A stretch of 64,000 nucleotides of DNA, taken from Pseudomonas sp. B20(2017). GTDB taxonomy: Bacteria > Pseudomonadota > Gammaproteobacteria > Pseudomonadales > Pseudomonadaceae. The notes below the pieces were generated by a model. That model saw nothing but the letters and a program-made list of their open reading frames with translations. It ran no database searches and was not told where the DNA came from. The stretch covers positions 1-64,000 of the forward strand of contig NZ_NEJP01000004.1 in assembly GCF_002113125.1 (NCBI RefSeq). Direction: 5' to 3'. Below, piece by piece: positions 36,954 through 46,194 of the stretch (its first letter is position 1; each line of letters opens with the position of its first letter). Both the position numbers and the translations under genes were made by a program.

Positions 36954-38310
36954 GTCGGGTTTCAAGGATTCGATCCGCCGCTACTTCAAAGGCTCGGCAT
37001 CGCTGCAGGGCCAGCCGCTGCCGGAGGTCAACAAGGCCTTGATCGAGGACGCGCCGCGCGTGGTGCGCCTGACGATCTGGGCGATCATCGGTTTCTTCGT
37101 GTTCCTGATGCTGTGGGCCAACTTCGCCGTGATCGACGAAGTGACCAAGGGCGACGGCAAGGCGATTCCCTCGTCGAAGATTCAGAAAATCCAGAACCTC
37201 GAGGGCGGGATCGTCTCCGAGCTGTTCGTCAAGGAAGGCCAGATCGTCGAGGCCGGCGCGCCGCTGGTACGCCTGGATGACACGCGCTTCGCTTCCAACG
37301 TTGGTGAAACCGAGGCTGATCGGCTGTCGATGCTGCTGCGGGTCGAGCGCCTGAGCGCCGAGGTCGATGACCGTCCGCTGAATTTCCCTGAGGACGTGCT
37401 TAAAGCCGTGCCGGGTCAGGCGAAAAGTGAAGAATCGTTGTACATCAGCCGTCGTCAGCAACTGCACGACGAGGTCGGTGGCCTGCAGGAACAGTTGATT
37501 CAGCGTCAGCAGGAGTTGCGCGAATTCACCTCGAAGCAGGCGCAGTACCGCCAGCAACTGGGCCTGCAACGCCAGGAAATCAACATGTCCGAGCCGCTGG
37601 TGGCCCAGGGCGCGGTGTCGCCGGTGGAAGTGCTGCGACTCAAGCGTGCCGAAGTGGAAACCCGTGGTCAGCTCGACGCCACCACCCTGGCGATCCCGCG
37701 CGCCGAATCGGCGATCAAGGAAGTACAGCGCAAAATCGACGAGACGCGCGGCAAGTTCCGCAGCGAAGCCCTGACTCAGCTCAACGAGGCGCGCACCGAC
37801 CTGAACAAGGCCCAGGCCACCGGCAAGGCGCTGGAAGACCGGGTCAGCCGTACGCTCGTCACCTCGCCGGTGCGGGGCATCGTCAACAAGATGCTGGTCA
37901 ACACCATCGGCGGCGTGATCCAGCCGGGCAGCGACCTGCTGGAAATCGTGCCGCTGGACGACACCCTGCTGGTCGAAGCGAAGATCCGCCCACAGGACAT
38001 CGCGTTCCTGCATCCGGGCCAGGAAGCCACGGTGAAATTCACCGCGTATGACTACACCATCTACGGCGGTTTGAAGGCGAAGCTTGAGCAGATCGGCGCC
38101 GACACCATCACCGACGAAGACAAGAAAACCACCTACTACGTCATCAAGCTGCGCACCGAGCGCAGCCATCTCGGCACTGACGAGAAGCCGTTGCTGATCA
38201 TCCCGGGGATGGTGGCGTCGGTGGACATCATCACCGGCAAGAAGACCGTGCTGAGCTATCTGCTAAAACCGATCATCCGGGCGCGGGCCGAGGCGCTGCA
38301 CGAACGCTAG
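36943..38310 (+). CDS. lapC: LapC, HlyD-type membrane fusion protein for LapA export
   Basis: This 455-residue adaptor has a cytoplasmic N-terminus, one membrane helix at about 43-63, a lipoyl half-motif (KIQNLEGGIVSELFVKEGQIVEAG), a long periplasmic coiled-coil hairpin at about 120-300, and the returning lipoyl and beta-barrel parts (VTSPVRGIVNKMLV, LVEAKIRPQDIAFLHPGQEATVKFTAYD). It starts at GTG inside the end of lapB, so translation is coupled. It bridges LapB and LapE. It is the last gene of the operon, and a REP pair follows. Confidence 0.95.
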   Translation: MLLKSGFKDSIRRYFKGSASLQGQPLPEVNKALIEDAPRVVRLTIWAIIGFFVFLMLWANFAVIDEVTKGDGKAIPSSKIQKIQNLEGGIVSELFVKEGQIVEAGAPLVRLDDTRFASNVGETEADRLSMLLRVERLSAEVDDRPLNFPEDVLKAVPGQAKSEESLYISRRQQLHDEVGGLQEQLIQRQQELREFTSKQAQYRQQLGLQRQEINMSEPLVAQGAVSPVEVLRLKRAEVETRGQLDATTLAIPRAESAIKEVQRKIDETRGKFRSEALTQLNEARTDLNKAQATGKALEDRVSRTLVTSPVRGIVNKMLVNTIGGVIQPGSDLLEIVPLDDTLLVEAKIRPQDIAFLHPGQEATVKFTAYDYTIYGGLKAKLEQIGADTITDEDKKTTYYVIKLRTERSHLGTDEKPLLIIPGMVASVDIITGKKTVLSYLLKPIIRARAEALHER

Positions 38311-38333
38311 ATCTTTATTGGCCTTTCAGGCCT

Positions 38334-38427
38334 CTTCGCGGGCAAGCCCGCTCCCACAGGAATCTCGGTTAGAACACGATTGTTTGCTCACCAAAGAACT
38401 CTGTGGGAGCGGGCTTGCCCGCGAAGG
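38334..38427. repeat. REP pair (REPIN) after lapC
   Basis: CTTCGCGGGCAAGCCCGCTCCCACAGG faces CTGTGGGAGCGGGCTTGCCCGCGAAG about 45 bases away. The arms are complementary throughout. It belongs to the GGGCAAGCCC subtype, the same as the pair near 7981 but better preserved. Confidence 0.93.
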
Positions 38428-38680
38428 CGTCTGTCGGAACAACACATTCCGTCCAGAAGTGACACAAATGGTCACTCACCGTCCAGTCCATTCCTAAGCA
38501 ATCGCCATATCGTTATTCATTAACAGTATTTAAATTCCGCTTCTTATAGCTATAAAGTCAGCCTCCTGCGTACCTGCCGACCAATCGGCGCGCCGCACGA
38601 CACGAACCAACACGCAATCCAGCGTGAGTTTCTGATCGACGCGCGCGCCCTTGAGCGCGCCGTGCGTGGGAGATTGATTG
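38428..38680 (+). promoter_or_regulatory. AT-rich leader of the sulfur-scavenging operon
   Basis: About 250 bases precede the dioxygenase gene. The part near 38,505-38,560 is AT-rich (CGTTATTCATTAACAGTATT, TTCTTATAGCTATAAAG) and is the likely promoter. TATAAAG is a candidate -10. CysB control would fit the operon's role, but I cannot identify a CysB site with confidence. A GC-rich stretch follows, with GGGAG 8 bases before the start. Confidence 0.4.
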
Positions 38681-39577
38681 ATGTCCGCAGCTACTGCTAC
38701 CCCAAGCGCCGCGACTGCCGCGCCGCAAACCTTCGAGATCCGCCCGTTCAGCGGGGCCGTCGGCGCCGAAATCCTCGGCCTCGACCTGACCCGTCCGGTC
38801 AACGACGAAGACTTCGCCCGCATTCACCGCGCGCACCTCGATCACCACGTCGTGGTGTTCCGCGACCAGCGCATCACCCCGCAACAGCAGATCGACTTCA
38901 GCCGCCGCTTCGGCGTGTTGCAGATCCACGTGCTCAAGCAGTTCCTGCTGGCCAATCACCCGGAAATCCTCATCGTTTCCAACATCGTCGAGAACGGCCA
39001 GAACATCGGACTCGGTGATGCCGGCAAGTTCTGGCACTCGGACCTTTCCTATAAAGAGCTGCCGAGCCTCGGCTCGATGCTGCACGCCCAGGAGCTGCCG
39101 TCCGAGGGCGGCGACACCCTGTTCGCCGACATGCACAAAGCCTGGGACAGCCTGCCCGACGCGCTGCGCAAAGCCGTTGAAGGCCGCTCGGCTGCGCATT
39201 CCTACACCGCGCGCTACAGCGAAACCAAATTCGAAGGCAACTGGCGCCCGACCCTGACCCCGGAGCAACTGGCTCAGGTCGCCGAGGTCGTGCACCCGGT
39301 GGTCCGCACTCACCCGGAAAATGGCCGCAAGGCGTTGTTCGTCAGTGAAGGTTTCACCACCCGCATCGTCGGCCTGCCGGAAGACGAGAGCAAACAACTG
39401 CTCGACGAGCTCTACGCCCACAGCGTGCTGCCGCAGAACATCTATCGCCATCAATGGCAGCCCCACGACATGGTGTTCTGGGACAACCGCTCGCTGATCC
39501 ATCTTGCCGCCGGTTGCCCTGCGCACCTGCGCCGCAAGCTGTATCGCACCACCATCCAGGGCGACGTGCCTTTCTGA
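38681..39577 (+). CDS. TauD/TfdA-family Fe(II)/2-oxoglutarate dioxygenase
   Basis: This 298-residue enzyme has the iron triad visible as H and D in FWHSDLSY and a late H in NRSLIHLAAG. The 2-oxoglutarate-binding arginine lies in HLRRKLYRTTIQGD. Enzymes of this family (TauD, AtsK) split sulfonates or alkyl sulfate esters, releasing sulfite or sulfate plus an aldehyde. The ABC importer encoded immediately downstream (18 bases) would bring in the substrate. Taurine, other alkanesulfonates and alkyl sulfates are all possible and cannot be separated from sequence. GGGAG precedes the ATG at 38681, and an upstream TTG is not used. Confidence 0.9.
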   Translation: MSAATATPSAATAAPQTFEIRPFSGAVGAEILGLDLTRPVNDEDFARIHRAHLDHHVVVFRDQRITPQQQIDFSRRFGVLQIHVLKQFLLANHPEILIVSNIVENGQNIGLGDAGKFWHSDLSYKELPSLGSMLHAQELPSEGGDTLFADMHKAWDSLPDALRKAVEGRSAAHSYTARYSETKFEGNWRPTLTPEQLAQVAEVVHPVVRTHPENGRKALFVSEGFTTRIVGLPEDESKQLLDELYAHSVLPQNIYRHQWQPHDMVFWDNRSLIHLAAGCPAHLRRKLYRTTIQGDVPF

Positions 39578-39595
39578 TTTGCCGGAGATCCGATC

Positions 39596-40621
39596 ATGTC
39601 CAAACGTCTTTCATTCGCTCCGCTGGCGGCGGCCATCGGCCTCGGTTTCAGCCTGATCGCCGGCAGCCTGGTGGCGCCGACCATGGCCCACGCCGAAGGT
39701 GAAATCCGCATCGCCGAACAGTTCGGCATTGTCTATTTATTGCTCAATGTGGTGCGCGATCAGGGACTGATCGAGAAGTATGGCAAGCAGCAAGGGCTCG
39801 ACATCAAGGTCGACTGGACCCAGTTGTCCGGCGGCGCGGCGGTCAACGATGCGTTGCTCTCCGGCTCCATCGACATTGCCGGCGCCGGTGTCGGGCCGTT
39901 GCTGACCATCTGGGATCGCACCCACGGCAAGCAGAACGTCAAAGCCGTGGCCTCGCTGGGCAACTTTCCGTACTACCTGGTCAGCAACAATCCCAAGGTC
40001 AAAACCATCGCCGACTTCACCGAGAAGGACCGCATCGCGGTGCCGGCGGTTGGCGTTTCCGTGCAGTCGCGCTTCCTGCAATACGCGGCGGCCAAACAGT
40101 GGGGTGACAAGGAATTCAATCGCCTCGACAAGTACACCATCGCCGTTCCGCACCCGGACGCCACCGCTGCGTTGATTGCCGGCGGCACCGAGCTGACCGG
40201 GCACTTCTCCAACCCGCCGTTCCAGGATCAGGCACTGGAAAATCCGAACGTGCACGTGGTGCTCAACTCCTATGACGTGCTCGGCCCGAACTCGCCGACC
40301 GTGCTGTTCGCCACCGAGAAATTCCGCAACGAGAACCCGAAAACCTACAAGGCGTTCGTCGAAGCCCTGACCGAAGCCGCGCAATTTGCGCAGAACGATA
40401 AAGGTGCGGCGGCGGACACCTACATCCGCGTGACCAAGGCCAAGATCGACCGCGCCGCGTTGCTGAAAATCATCGACAACCCGCAATTCGAATTCAGCGT
40501 CACGCCGAAAAACACCTACCCGCTCGCCGAATTCCTCTACCGCGTCGGCGCCATCAAAAATAAACCCGAATCGTGGAAGGACTACTTCTTCCAGGACGCC
40601 AAACCGCTGCAAGGGAGCTGA
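39596..40621 (+). CDS. ABC transporter periplasmic substrate-binding protein (NMT1/SsuA-TauA type)
   Basis: This 341-residue protein has a signal peptide of about 34 residues (ending TMAHA) and the NMT1/THI5-like bilobed fold: IRIAEQFGIVYLLLNVVRDQGL, WTQLSGGAAVNDALLSGSIDIAGAG, then an interlobe crossing near AVPAVGVSVQSRF. It delivers the sulfur compound to the permease. I find neither Met nor Cys in the mature part (about 306 residues), a composition expected of proteins made in bulk during sulfur starvation. GGAG precedes the ATG, and the gene sits between the dioxygenase and the ATPase. Confidence 0.92.
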   Translation: MSKRLSFAPLAAAIGLGFSLIAGSLVAPTMAHAEGEIRIAEQFGIVYLLLNVVRDQGLIEKYGKQQGLDIKVDWTQLSGGAAVNDALLSGSIDIAGAGVGPLLTIWDRTHGKQNVKAVASLGNFPYYLVSNNPKVKTIADFTEKDRIAVPAVGVSVQSRFLQYAAAKQWGDKEFNRLDKYTIAVPHPDATAALIAGGTELTGHFSNPPFQDQALENPNVHVVLNSYDVLGPNSPTVLFATEKFRNENPKTYKAFVEALTEAAQFAQNDKGAAADTYIRVTKAKIDRAALLKIIDNPQFEFSVTPKNTYPLAEFLYRVGAIKNKPESWKDYFFQDAKPLQGS

Positions 40622-40626
40622 TCGAC

Positions 40627-41487
40627 ATGAACGCCCCTTTGCAAGGCCACGCGGCCAGCAACCCGATCGCCACCGCGCAAGCGCTGCTGGCGGTCGACCA
40701 GGTCAGCCTCGAATACCGCACGCCGCAGCGCGTCGTGCGGGCCACCCACCAGGTCAGTTTCGAAGTCGATCAACAGGATCGCTTCGTGCTGCTCGGCCCG
40801 TCCGGCTGCGGTAAATCCACCTTGCTCAAAGCTGTCGCGGGGTTCATTGCGCCGTGTGAGGGTGAGATCCGTCTGCAGGGCCAGCGCGTCGACGCGCCGG
40901 GGCCGGACCGGATCGTGGTGTTTCAGGAGTTCGATCAACTGCCACCGTGGAAAACCGTCAAACAGAACGTGATGTTTCCGCTGCTGGCTTCGCGCACGCT
41001 GAAGAAAAAAGAAGCCGAAGAGCGTGCGCTGCACTATCTGGAAAAGGTCGGTCTGGCGGCGTTCGCCGATGCCTATCCGCACACCTTGTCCGGCGGCATG
41101 AAAGCGCGGGTGGCGATTGCCCGGGCGCTGGCGATGCAGCCGAAAATCCTGCTGATGGACGAACCGTTCGCCGCGCTGGACGCCCTGACCCGGCGCAAGA
41201 TGCAGGAGGAGTTGCTGCTGCTCTGGGAGGAGGTGCGTTTCACCTTGCTGTTTGTCACCCACTCGATTGAAGAAGCGTTGGTGGTGGGCAATCGCATCCT
41301 GCTGCTGTCGCCGCACCCGGGCCGGGTGAGGGCGGAAGTGCACAGCCATCAATACGATCTGCACAGCCTTGGCGGCGTGGCGTTTCAGGAATCGGCTCGG
41401 CGCATTCACCGTTTGCTGTTCGATGAAGGGCAGTCGCCGGAAACCGAGCGCGAACTGGATTTCACCGATATCCGCATCGCTTATTGA
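40627..41487 (+). CDS. ABC transporter ATP-binding protein (SsuB/TauB-like)
   Basis: This 286-residue ATPase has Walker A GPSGCGKST, a Q-loop in VVFQEFDQLPPW, signature LSGGMKARV, Walker B ILLMDEPFAALD and a switch His in VTHSIEEAL. It drives import together with the permease encoded next. GGGAG lies 8 bases before the ATG at 40627, and the frame upstream belongs to the 3' end of the binding-protein gene. It carries a longer C-terminal tail (about residues 235-286) than minimal SsuB-type ATPases. Confidence 0.93.
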   Translation: MNAPLQGHAASNPIATAQALLAVDQVSLEYRTPQRVVRATHQVSFEVDQQDRFVLLGPSGCGKSTLLKAVAGFIAPCEGEIRLQGQRVDAPGPDRIVVFQEFDQLPPWKTVKQNVMFPLLASRTLKKKEAEERALHYLEKVGLAAFADAYPHTLSGGMKARVAIARALAMQPKILLMDEPFAALDALTRRKMQEELLLLWEEVRFTLLFVTHSIEEALVVGNRILLLSPHPGRVRAEVHSHQYDLHSLGGVAFQESARRIHRLLFDEGQSPETERELDFTDIRIAY

Positions 41488-41507
41488 GCCGCCTGGAGGG
41501 TTGCCCG

Positions 41508-42374
41508 ATGAGCCATTCATCATCCGTACGTCAAGAATTCGAAAACGATCTGCAACCGCTGACCAGCGTCCCGGTGGAGCGCGAACTGCCGCTCGGCCAG
41601 CGCCTGTGGCAACAGGGCTGGCTGCGCAAAAGCGTGATCCTGATTTTGCTCGCCGTGCTCTGGGAAGTGGTTGCCCGGGTGCAGAACAACGATCTGCTGC
41701 TACCGAGCTTTTTGCAGACCAGTCATGCGCTGTATGACGGCCTGCTCAGCGGCGAACTGCTGGGCAAGGTTTGGATTTCGCTGGTGGTGCTGATCAAGGG
41801 TTACCTGATCGGCATCGTCCTCGCCTTCGCCCTGACCACGCTGGCGGTTTCGACCCAGGTGGGTCGGGACCTGCTCAGCACCCTGACTTCGATGTTCAAC
41901 CCGCTACCGGCGATTGCGCTGTTGCCGCTGGCGTTGTTGTGGTTCGGGCTGGGCCAGAACAGTCTGATTTTCGTGCTGGTGCATTCGGTGCTGTGGGCGT
42001 TGGCGCTGAACACGTATGCCGGGTTTCTCGGGGTTTCGGAAACTCTGCGCATGGCCGGCCGGAACTACGGTTTGAAGGGCATGCGTTTCGTGCTGTTCAT
42101 CCTGATCCCGGCGGCGCTGCCATCGATTCTCGCCGGGTTGAAAATCGGCTGGGCCTTCGCCTGGCGCACCCTGATCGCGGCCGAACTGGTATTCGGCGCC
42201 ACCAGCGGCAAGGGTGGCCTGGGCTGGTACATCTTCCAGAACCGCAATGAGCTGTACACCGACAAAGTGTTTGCCGGTCTGGCCGTGGTGATCCTCATCG
42301 GCTTGCTGGTGGAAAACCTGGTGTTCGACACGCTGGAGCGGGTGACGGTGAAACGCTGGGGGATGCAGCGCTGA
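41508..42374 (+). CDS. ABC transporter permease (SsuC/TauC-like)
   Basis: This 288-residue inner-membrane protein has an N-terminal cytoplasmic stretch, about six membrane helices and the coupling loop typical of BPD permeases (RMAGRNYGLKGMRFVLFILIPAALPSILAGLKIG). GGAGG lies 6 bases before the ATG at 41508. It closes the four-gene sulfur operon, and a REP pair follows. Substrate specificity rests with the binding protein and the dioxygenase. Confidence 0.92.
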   Translation: MSHSSSVRQEFENDLQPLTSVPVERELPLGQRLWQQGWLRKSVILILLAVLWEVVARVQNNDLLLPSFLQTSHALYDGLLSGELLGKVWISLVVLIKGYLIGIVLAFALTTLAVSTQVGRDLLSTLTSMFNPLPAIALLPLALLWFGLGQNSLIFVLVHSVLWALALNTYAGFLGVSETLRMAGRNYGLKGMRFVLFILIPAALPSILAGLKIGWAFAWRTLIAAELVFGATSGKGGLGWYIFQNRNELYTDKVFAGLAVVILIGLLVENLVFDTLERVTVKRWGMQR

Positions 42375-42399
42375 GATGTGTGCGGAAGCGGCTGGCCCT

Positions 42400-42467
42400 T
42401 TCGCGAGCAAGCCCGCTCCCACATTTGAAATGCATTTCCTCTGTGGGAGCGGGCTTGCTCGCGAAGA
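42400..42467. repeat. REP pair (REPIN) after the permease gene
   Basis: TTCGCGAGCAAGCCCGCTCCCACA and TGTGGGAGCGGGCTTGCTCGCGAA are separated by about 20 bases and perfectly inverted over the visible arms. It is a mixed GAGCAAGCCC subtype. It lies between the sulfur operon and the LysR gene. Confidence 0.93.
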
Positions 42468-42549
42468 CGTCGGTTCATGCGCCACCGATTTCAAGTATGT
42501 TTGCTAGCATTGCACCCGGATCAATCCTGATCGGTCACGAGTGCTCAGT

Positions 42550-43467
42550 ATGCAACTCCCGGACATGAACCTGTTGGTCGCCCTCGACGCTTTGCTCGAC
42601 GAGGGCAGCGTGGTCGGCGCCGCGCGGCGGATGAACCTCAGCCCGGCGGCCATGAGCCGTACGCTGACGCGAATCCGCGAAGCCATTGGCGATCCGATTC
42701 TGGTGCGTGCCGGTCGCGGTCTGGTGCCGACGCCCAAGGCGCTGGAGCTGCGCGAGCAGGTGCGCGAGGTGGTCGAGCAGGCGGCGCTGCTGTTTCGCTC
42801 GGCCGATGCCGTGGAACTGGGCACGTTGCGCCGGCGCTTCAGCATTCGCGCCAACGATTTTTTCGTCGGCGTGTACGGCGGCAAGCTGTTCGATACCCTC
42901 GATCAATTGGCGCCGCACTGTGAGTTGCGTTTCGTTCCCGAGGGCGACGGCGACGATGAAGCCTTGCGCGAAGGGCGGATCGACCTGAGTGTCAGCAACA
43001 CTCGCCCGGTGACCCCGGAAGTCAAAATACAGAACCTGTTTTCCACCCACTTCGTCGGCCTGGTGCGTGAAGATCACCCGCTGCTGGATGGCGAGATCAC
43101 CGCCGAGCGTTACGCCGGGTTTTCCCACATCAGCATGTCCCGTCGGGGCATTGCCCGGGGGCCTATCGACACCGCGTTGAATGCCCTGGGCCTGGAGCGG
43201 CGAGTCGCAGTGATCGCGCCGAGTTTCCATGCGGCAATGTTCGCGCTGCCGGACTCCGACCTGATCCTGCCGGTGCCCAAGGAAGCGCTGCTCAGCGTGC
43301 GACGGCTGGGTTTGAAGCTGCGCTCGTTCGATCTGCCGATCCCGTTGCCGACCCTGATGCTGACCCAGGCCTGGCACCCGCGATTCGACAAGGATCCGGC
43401 CCACCGCTGGCTGCGCGAAACCCTCAAGACCTGCTGCGACGAAACCTGGCTGGCGGCGCAGCCCTGA
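42550..43467 (+). CDS. LysR-family transcriptional regulator
   Basis: This protein of about 305 residues has an N-terminal winged helix (MNLLVALDALLDEGSVVGAARRMNLSPAAMSRTLTRIRE, about residues 6-44) and a two-lobed effector domain from about 90. The sequence LDALLDEGSVVGAARRMNLS is closest in style to NodD-like members. The start could be ATG 42550 or GTG 42541, and neither has a strong ribosome-binding site. It is followed on the same strand by the efflux operon after 102 bases, so control of that operon is plausible. Control of the sulfur operon upstream cannot be excluded. The effector is unknown. Confidence 0.9.
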   Translation: MQLPDMNLLVALDALLDEGSVVGAARRMNLSPAAMSRTLTRIREAIGDPILVRAGRGLVPTPKALELREQVREVVEQAALLFRSADAVELGTLRRRFSIRANDFFVGVYGGKLFDTLDQLAPHCELRFVPEGDGDDEALREGRIDLSVSNTRPVTPEVKIQNLFSTHFVGLVREDHPLLDGEITAERYAGFSHISMSRRGIARGPIDTALNALGLERRVAVIAPSFHAAMFALPDSDLILPVPKEALLSVRRLGLKLRSFDLPIPLPTLMLTQAWHPRFDKDPAHRWLRETLKTCCDETWLAAQP

Positions 43468-43569
43468 CGATTGCGTCTGATGCACTTATAAACTGCCAAG
43501 AAGTCAATTTTCGTCAGCACTAAGCCCTACTACCATGCTCCGGTATTTTTCCCTCCGGAGTTTGCCTGC

Positions 43570-45105
43570 ATGACATCCCTGACGGTCACGGCGCCGATTG
43601 CCGCTGCCGCTCCGATGGCCGCCGCGCAACCGGTGTTCGGGGCGCGCATCATCATCGGTCTGGTCGGCGTGCTGCTGGCGGTGCTGGTGTCGGGTCTCAA
43701 CGAGATGGTGACCAAGGTTGCCCTGGCCGACATTCGCGGCGCCCTGAGCATCGGTTACGACGAAGGCACCTGGCTGGTTGCCAGCTACACCGCGACCTCG
43801 GTGGCGGCCATGGCATTCGCGCCGTGGTGCTCGGTGACCTTTTCCCTGCGTCGTTTCACCCTGTGCGCCATTGGCATCTTCACCCTGCTCGGGGTGCTTT
43901 GCCCGTTCGCCCCGAACTACGAAAGCCTGTTGCTGATGCGCATCTTGCAAGGCCTGGCCGGCGGCGCGTTGCCGCCGATGCTGATGACCGTTGCGCTGCG
44001 ATTCCTGCCGGCCAACATCAAGCTTTACGGTCTGGCCGGTTACGCCCTGACTGCCACCTTCGGCCCCGGTCTCGGCACGCCGCTGGCCGGGTTGTGGACC
44101 GAATATGTCGGCTGGCAATGGACGTTCTGGCAAATCATCGTGCCGTGCCTGATCGCCATGGCTGCTGTTGCATACGGTTTGCCGCAGGATCCGCTGCGTC
44201 TTGAGCGCCTCAAGTCGTTCAACTGGAAAGGCCTGCTGCTGGGCTTTCCGGCGATCTGCATGCTGGTAATCGGCCTGTTGCAGGGCAATCGCCTGGACTG
44301 GTTCGAATCCAACCTGATCTGCGCTTTGCTCGGCGCCGGTTCGCTGTTGCTGGTGGCGTTTCTGATCAATGAATGGTCGCAGCCGATTCCATTCTTCAAG
44401 TTGCAGATGCTCGGCATTCGCAACCTGTCGTTCGCGTTGATGACGTTGGCCGGCGTGCTGGTGGTGCTGCTGGCGGTGGTGCTGATTCCATCGAGTTACC
44501 TGGCTCAGGTGCAGGGTTACCGGCCGGTACAGACCGCGCCGATCATGCTGCTGGCGGCATTGCCGCAACTGATCGCGCTGCCGCTGGTGGCGGCACTGTG
44601 CAATCTGCGCTGGGTCGATTGCCGCTGGGTGCTCGGGATCGGGCTGAGCATGCTGGTGTTGTCCTGCCTGGGTGGCTCGCAGCTGACCTCGGTGTGGATT
44701 CGCGACAATTTCTACGTTCTGCAATGGCTGCAGATTTTCGGCCAGCCGATGGCAGTGTTGCCGTTGCTGATGCTGTCGACCGGCAGCATCCAGCCACAGG
44801 ACGGGCCGTTCGCCTCGGCGTGGTTCAACACCGTGAAAGGCCTGGCGGCGGTGGTCGCCACTGGCGTGATCGAAGCGCTGACCACTTCGCGTCTGCATTT
44901 TCACTCGACGATGCTGGTCGATCGCCTCGGCAACTCGCCGCTGGCCGCGAGCAACGACCCCGGCCTCGCTCATCGCCTTCACGAACAGGCGGTGGTGCTG
45001 ACTTCTTCGGATCTTTATCTGTGCATGGCTGGCGTCGCGGTGGCGCTGATCCTGCTGATTTTCTGGCTGCCGACGCGGATCTTTCCGCCGCGCGCGCCGA
45101 CCTGA
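43570..45105 (+). CDS. MFS drug-efflux transporter, DHA2 (EmrB-like)
   Basis: This 511-residue inner-membrane protein has about 14 membrane segments, as in DHA2 transporters. It shows the family segment LMRILQGLAGGALPPMLMTV and the TM5 motif C-type sequence TFGPGLGTPLAG. It should use the proton gradient to expel amphipathic or aromatic compounds, working with the HlyD-type adaptor encoded 18 bases later and the outer-membrane factor after that. GGAG lies about 10 bases before the ATG. The substrate is not predictable. Confidence 0.92.
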   Translation: MTSLTVTAPIAAAAPMAAAQPVFGARIIIGLVGVLLAVLVSGLNEMVTKVALADIRGALSIGYDEGTWLVASYTATSVAAMAFAPWCSVTFSLRRFTLCAIGIFTLLGVLCPFAPNYESLLLMRILQGLAGGALPPMLMTVALRFLPANIKLYGLAGYALTATFGPGLGTPLAGLWTEYVGWQWTFWQIIVPCLIAMAAVAYGLPQDPLRLERLKSFNWKGLLLGFPAICMLVIGLLQGNRLDWFESNLICALLGAGSLLLVAFLINEWSQPIPFFKLQMLGIRNLSFALMTLAGVLVVLLAVVLIPSSYLAQVQGYRPVQTAPIMLLAALPQLIALPLVAALCNLRWVDCRWVLGIGLSMLVLSCLGGSQLTSVWIRDNFYVLQWLQIFGQPMAVLPLLMLSTGSIQPQDGPFASAWFNTVKGLAAVVATGVIEALTTSRLHFHSTMLVDRLGNSPLAASNDPGLAHRLHEQAVVLTSSDLYLCMAGVAVALILLIFWLPTRIFPPRAPT

Positions 45106-45123
45106 CTGAAATAGAAGGTTCTT

Positions 45124-46194
45124 ATGACGACTCAAGCAAAGCAAAAAATCGCGGTGGCTGTGGCCGCTGCGCTGGCGGTCGGTGTGCTGGTGTATTTGGC
45201 GTTGCCCGGCCTGTTTGGCAAGCGCACCCAGCAGAACACCAACGACGCGTTCGTCTCCGCCGACTTCACCCTGGTGGTGCCGCGTGTGGCCGGGTTCATC
45301 AAAGAGGTGTTGGTAGAGGACAACCAACAAGTCAAGGCCGGGCAGTTGCTGGCCCTGATCGATGACCGCGACCTGCGCGCTGCTGCAGAAGCCGCCGATG
45401 CGCAAACCCTTGTCGCCCGTGCTCAACTGCAGAACGCCAAGGCCACGCTGGAGCGCCAGACCTCGGTGATCGCTCAGGCGCAGGCGTCGGTGGTGTCGGC
45501 CAAGGCTGAAATGGCTTTCGCCCAGCAGGAATTGAACCGCTACAACCACCTCGCCGGCGTCGGTGCCGGCACCGTGCAGAACGCGCAACAGGCGCGCACC
45601 CGGATCGATCAGGCTTCTGCGCGTCTGGACACGGCCACGGCGAAACTGGCGGCGGAACGTAAGCAGGTCGAGATTCTGACGGCGCAGCGCGATGCCGCCG
45701 AAGGCAGTTTGAAACACGCTCAGGCTGCGCTGGAAATCGCCAGTTTCGAGCTGTCCTACACGCGTATCACTGCGCCTCAGGACGGCATGATCGGCGAGCG
45801 CGCCGTGCGGGTCGGCGCCTATGTGACGCCGGGCAGCAAACTGCTGGCGGTGGTGCCGTTGAAGCAGGCTTATGTGGTCGCCAACTTTCAGGAAACCCAG
45901 CTCACTGACGTGCAGCCGGGGCAGGACGTGGTCGTGCGGGTCGACAGCCTCGGCGGTGAAGCCCTCACCGGTCGTGTCGAGAGCATCGCCCCGGCTACCG
46001 GCGTGACTTTCGCGGCGGTCAAACCGGACAACGCCACCGGCAACTTCACCAAAGTCGTGCAGCGGATTCCGGTAAAAATCCTGCTCGAGCCTGGCCAGCC
46101 GCTGACCGAACGCTTGCGAGTGGGGATGTCGGTGGAGGCGAGCATTGATACCAAAAGCTCGGCGACATCGATGCGTGAGGTGACGCAGCGATGA
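45124..46194 (+). CDS. HlyD/EmrA-type membrane fusion protein
   Basis: This 356-residue adaptor has an N-terminal membrane anchor at about 9-29, a first lipoyl half (TNDAFVSADFTLVVPRVAGFIKEVLVEDNQQVKAGQ), a coiled-coil hairpin at about 85-205, and the second lipoyl half (ITAPQDGMIGERAVRVGAYVTPGS). It links the DHA2 pump to the outer-membrane factor. GAAGG precedes the ATG. Its stop overlaps the next start by 4 bases (ATGA), showing coupled translation. Confidence 0.93.
   Translation: MTTQAKQKIAVAVAAALAVGVLVYLALPGLFGKRTQQNTNDAFVSADFTLVVPRVAGFIKEVLVEDNQQVKAGQLLALIDDRDLRAAAEAADAQTLVARAQLQNAKATLERQTSVIAQAQASVVSAKAEMAFAQQELNRYNHLAGVGAGTVQNAQQARTRIDQASARLDTATAKLAAERKQVEILTAQRDAAEGSLKHAQAALEIASFELSYTRITAPQDGMIGERAVRVGAYVTPGSKLLAVVPLKQAYVVANFQETQLTDVQPGQDVVVRVDSLGGEALTGRVESIAPATGVTFAAVKPDNATGNFTKVVQRIPVKILLEPGQPLTERLRVGMSVEASIDTKSSATSMREVTQR

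Noticed and set aside
34860..36965. 701-codon minus-strand frame opposite lapB
   Set aside because: lapB has intact Walker and signature motifs. The antisense frame results from GC-rich codon bias.
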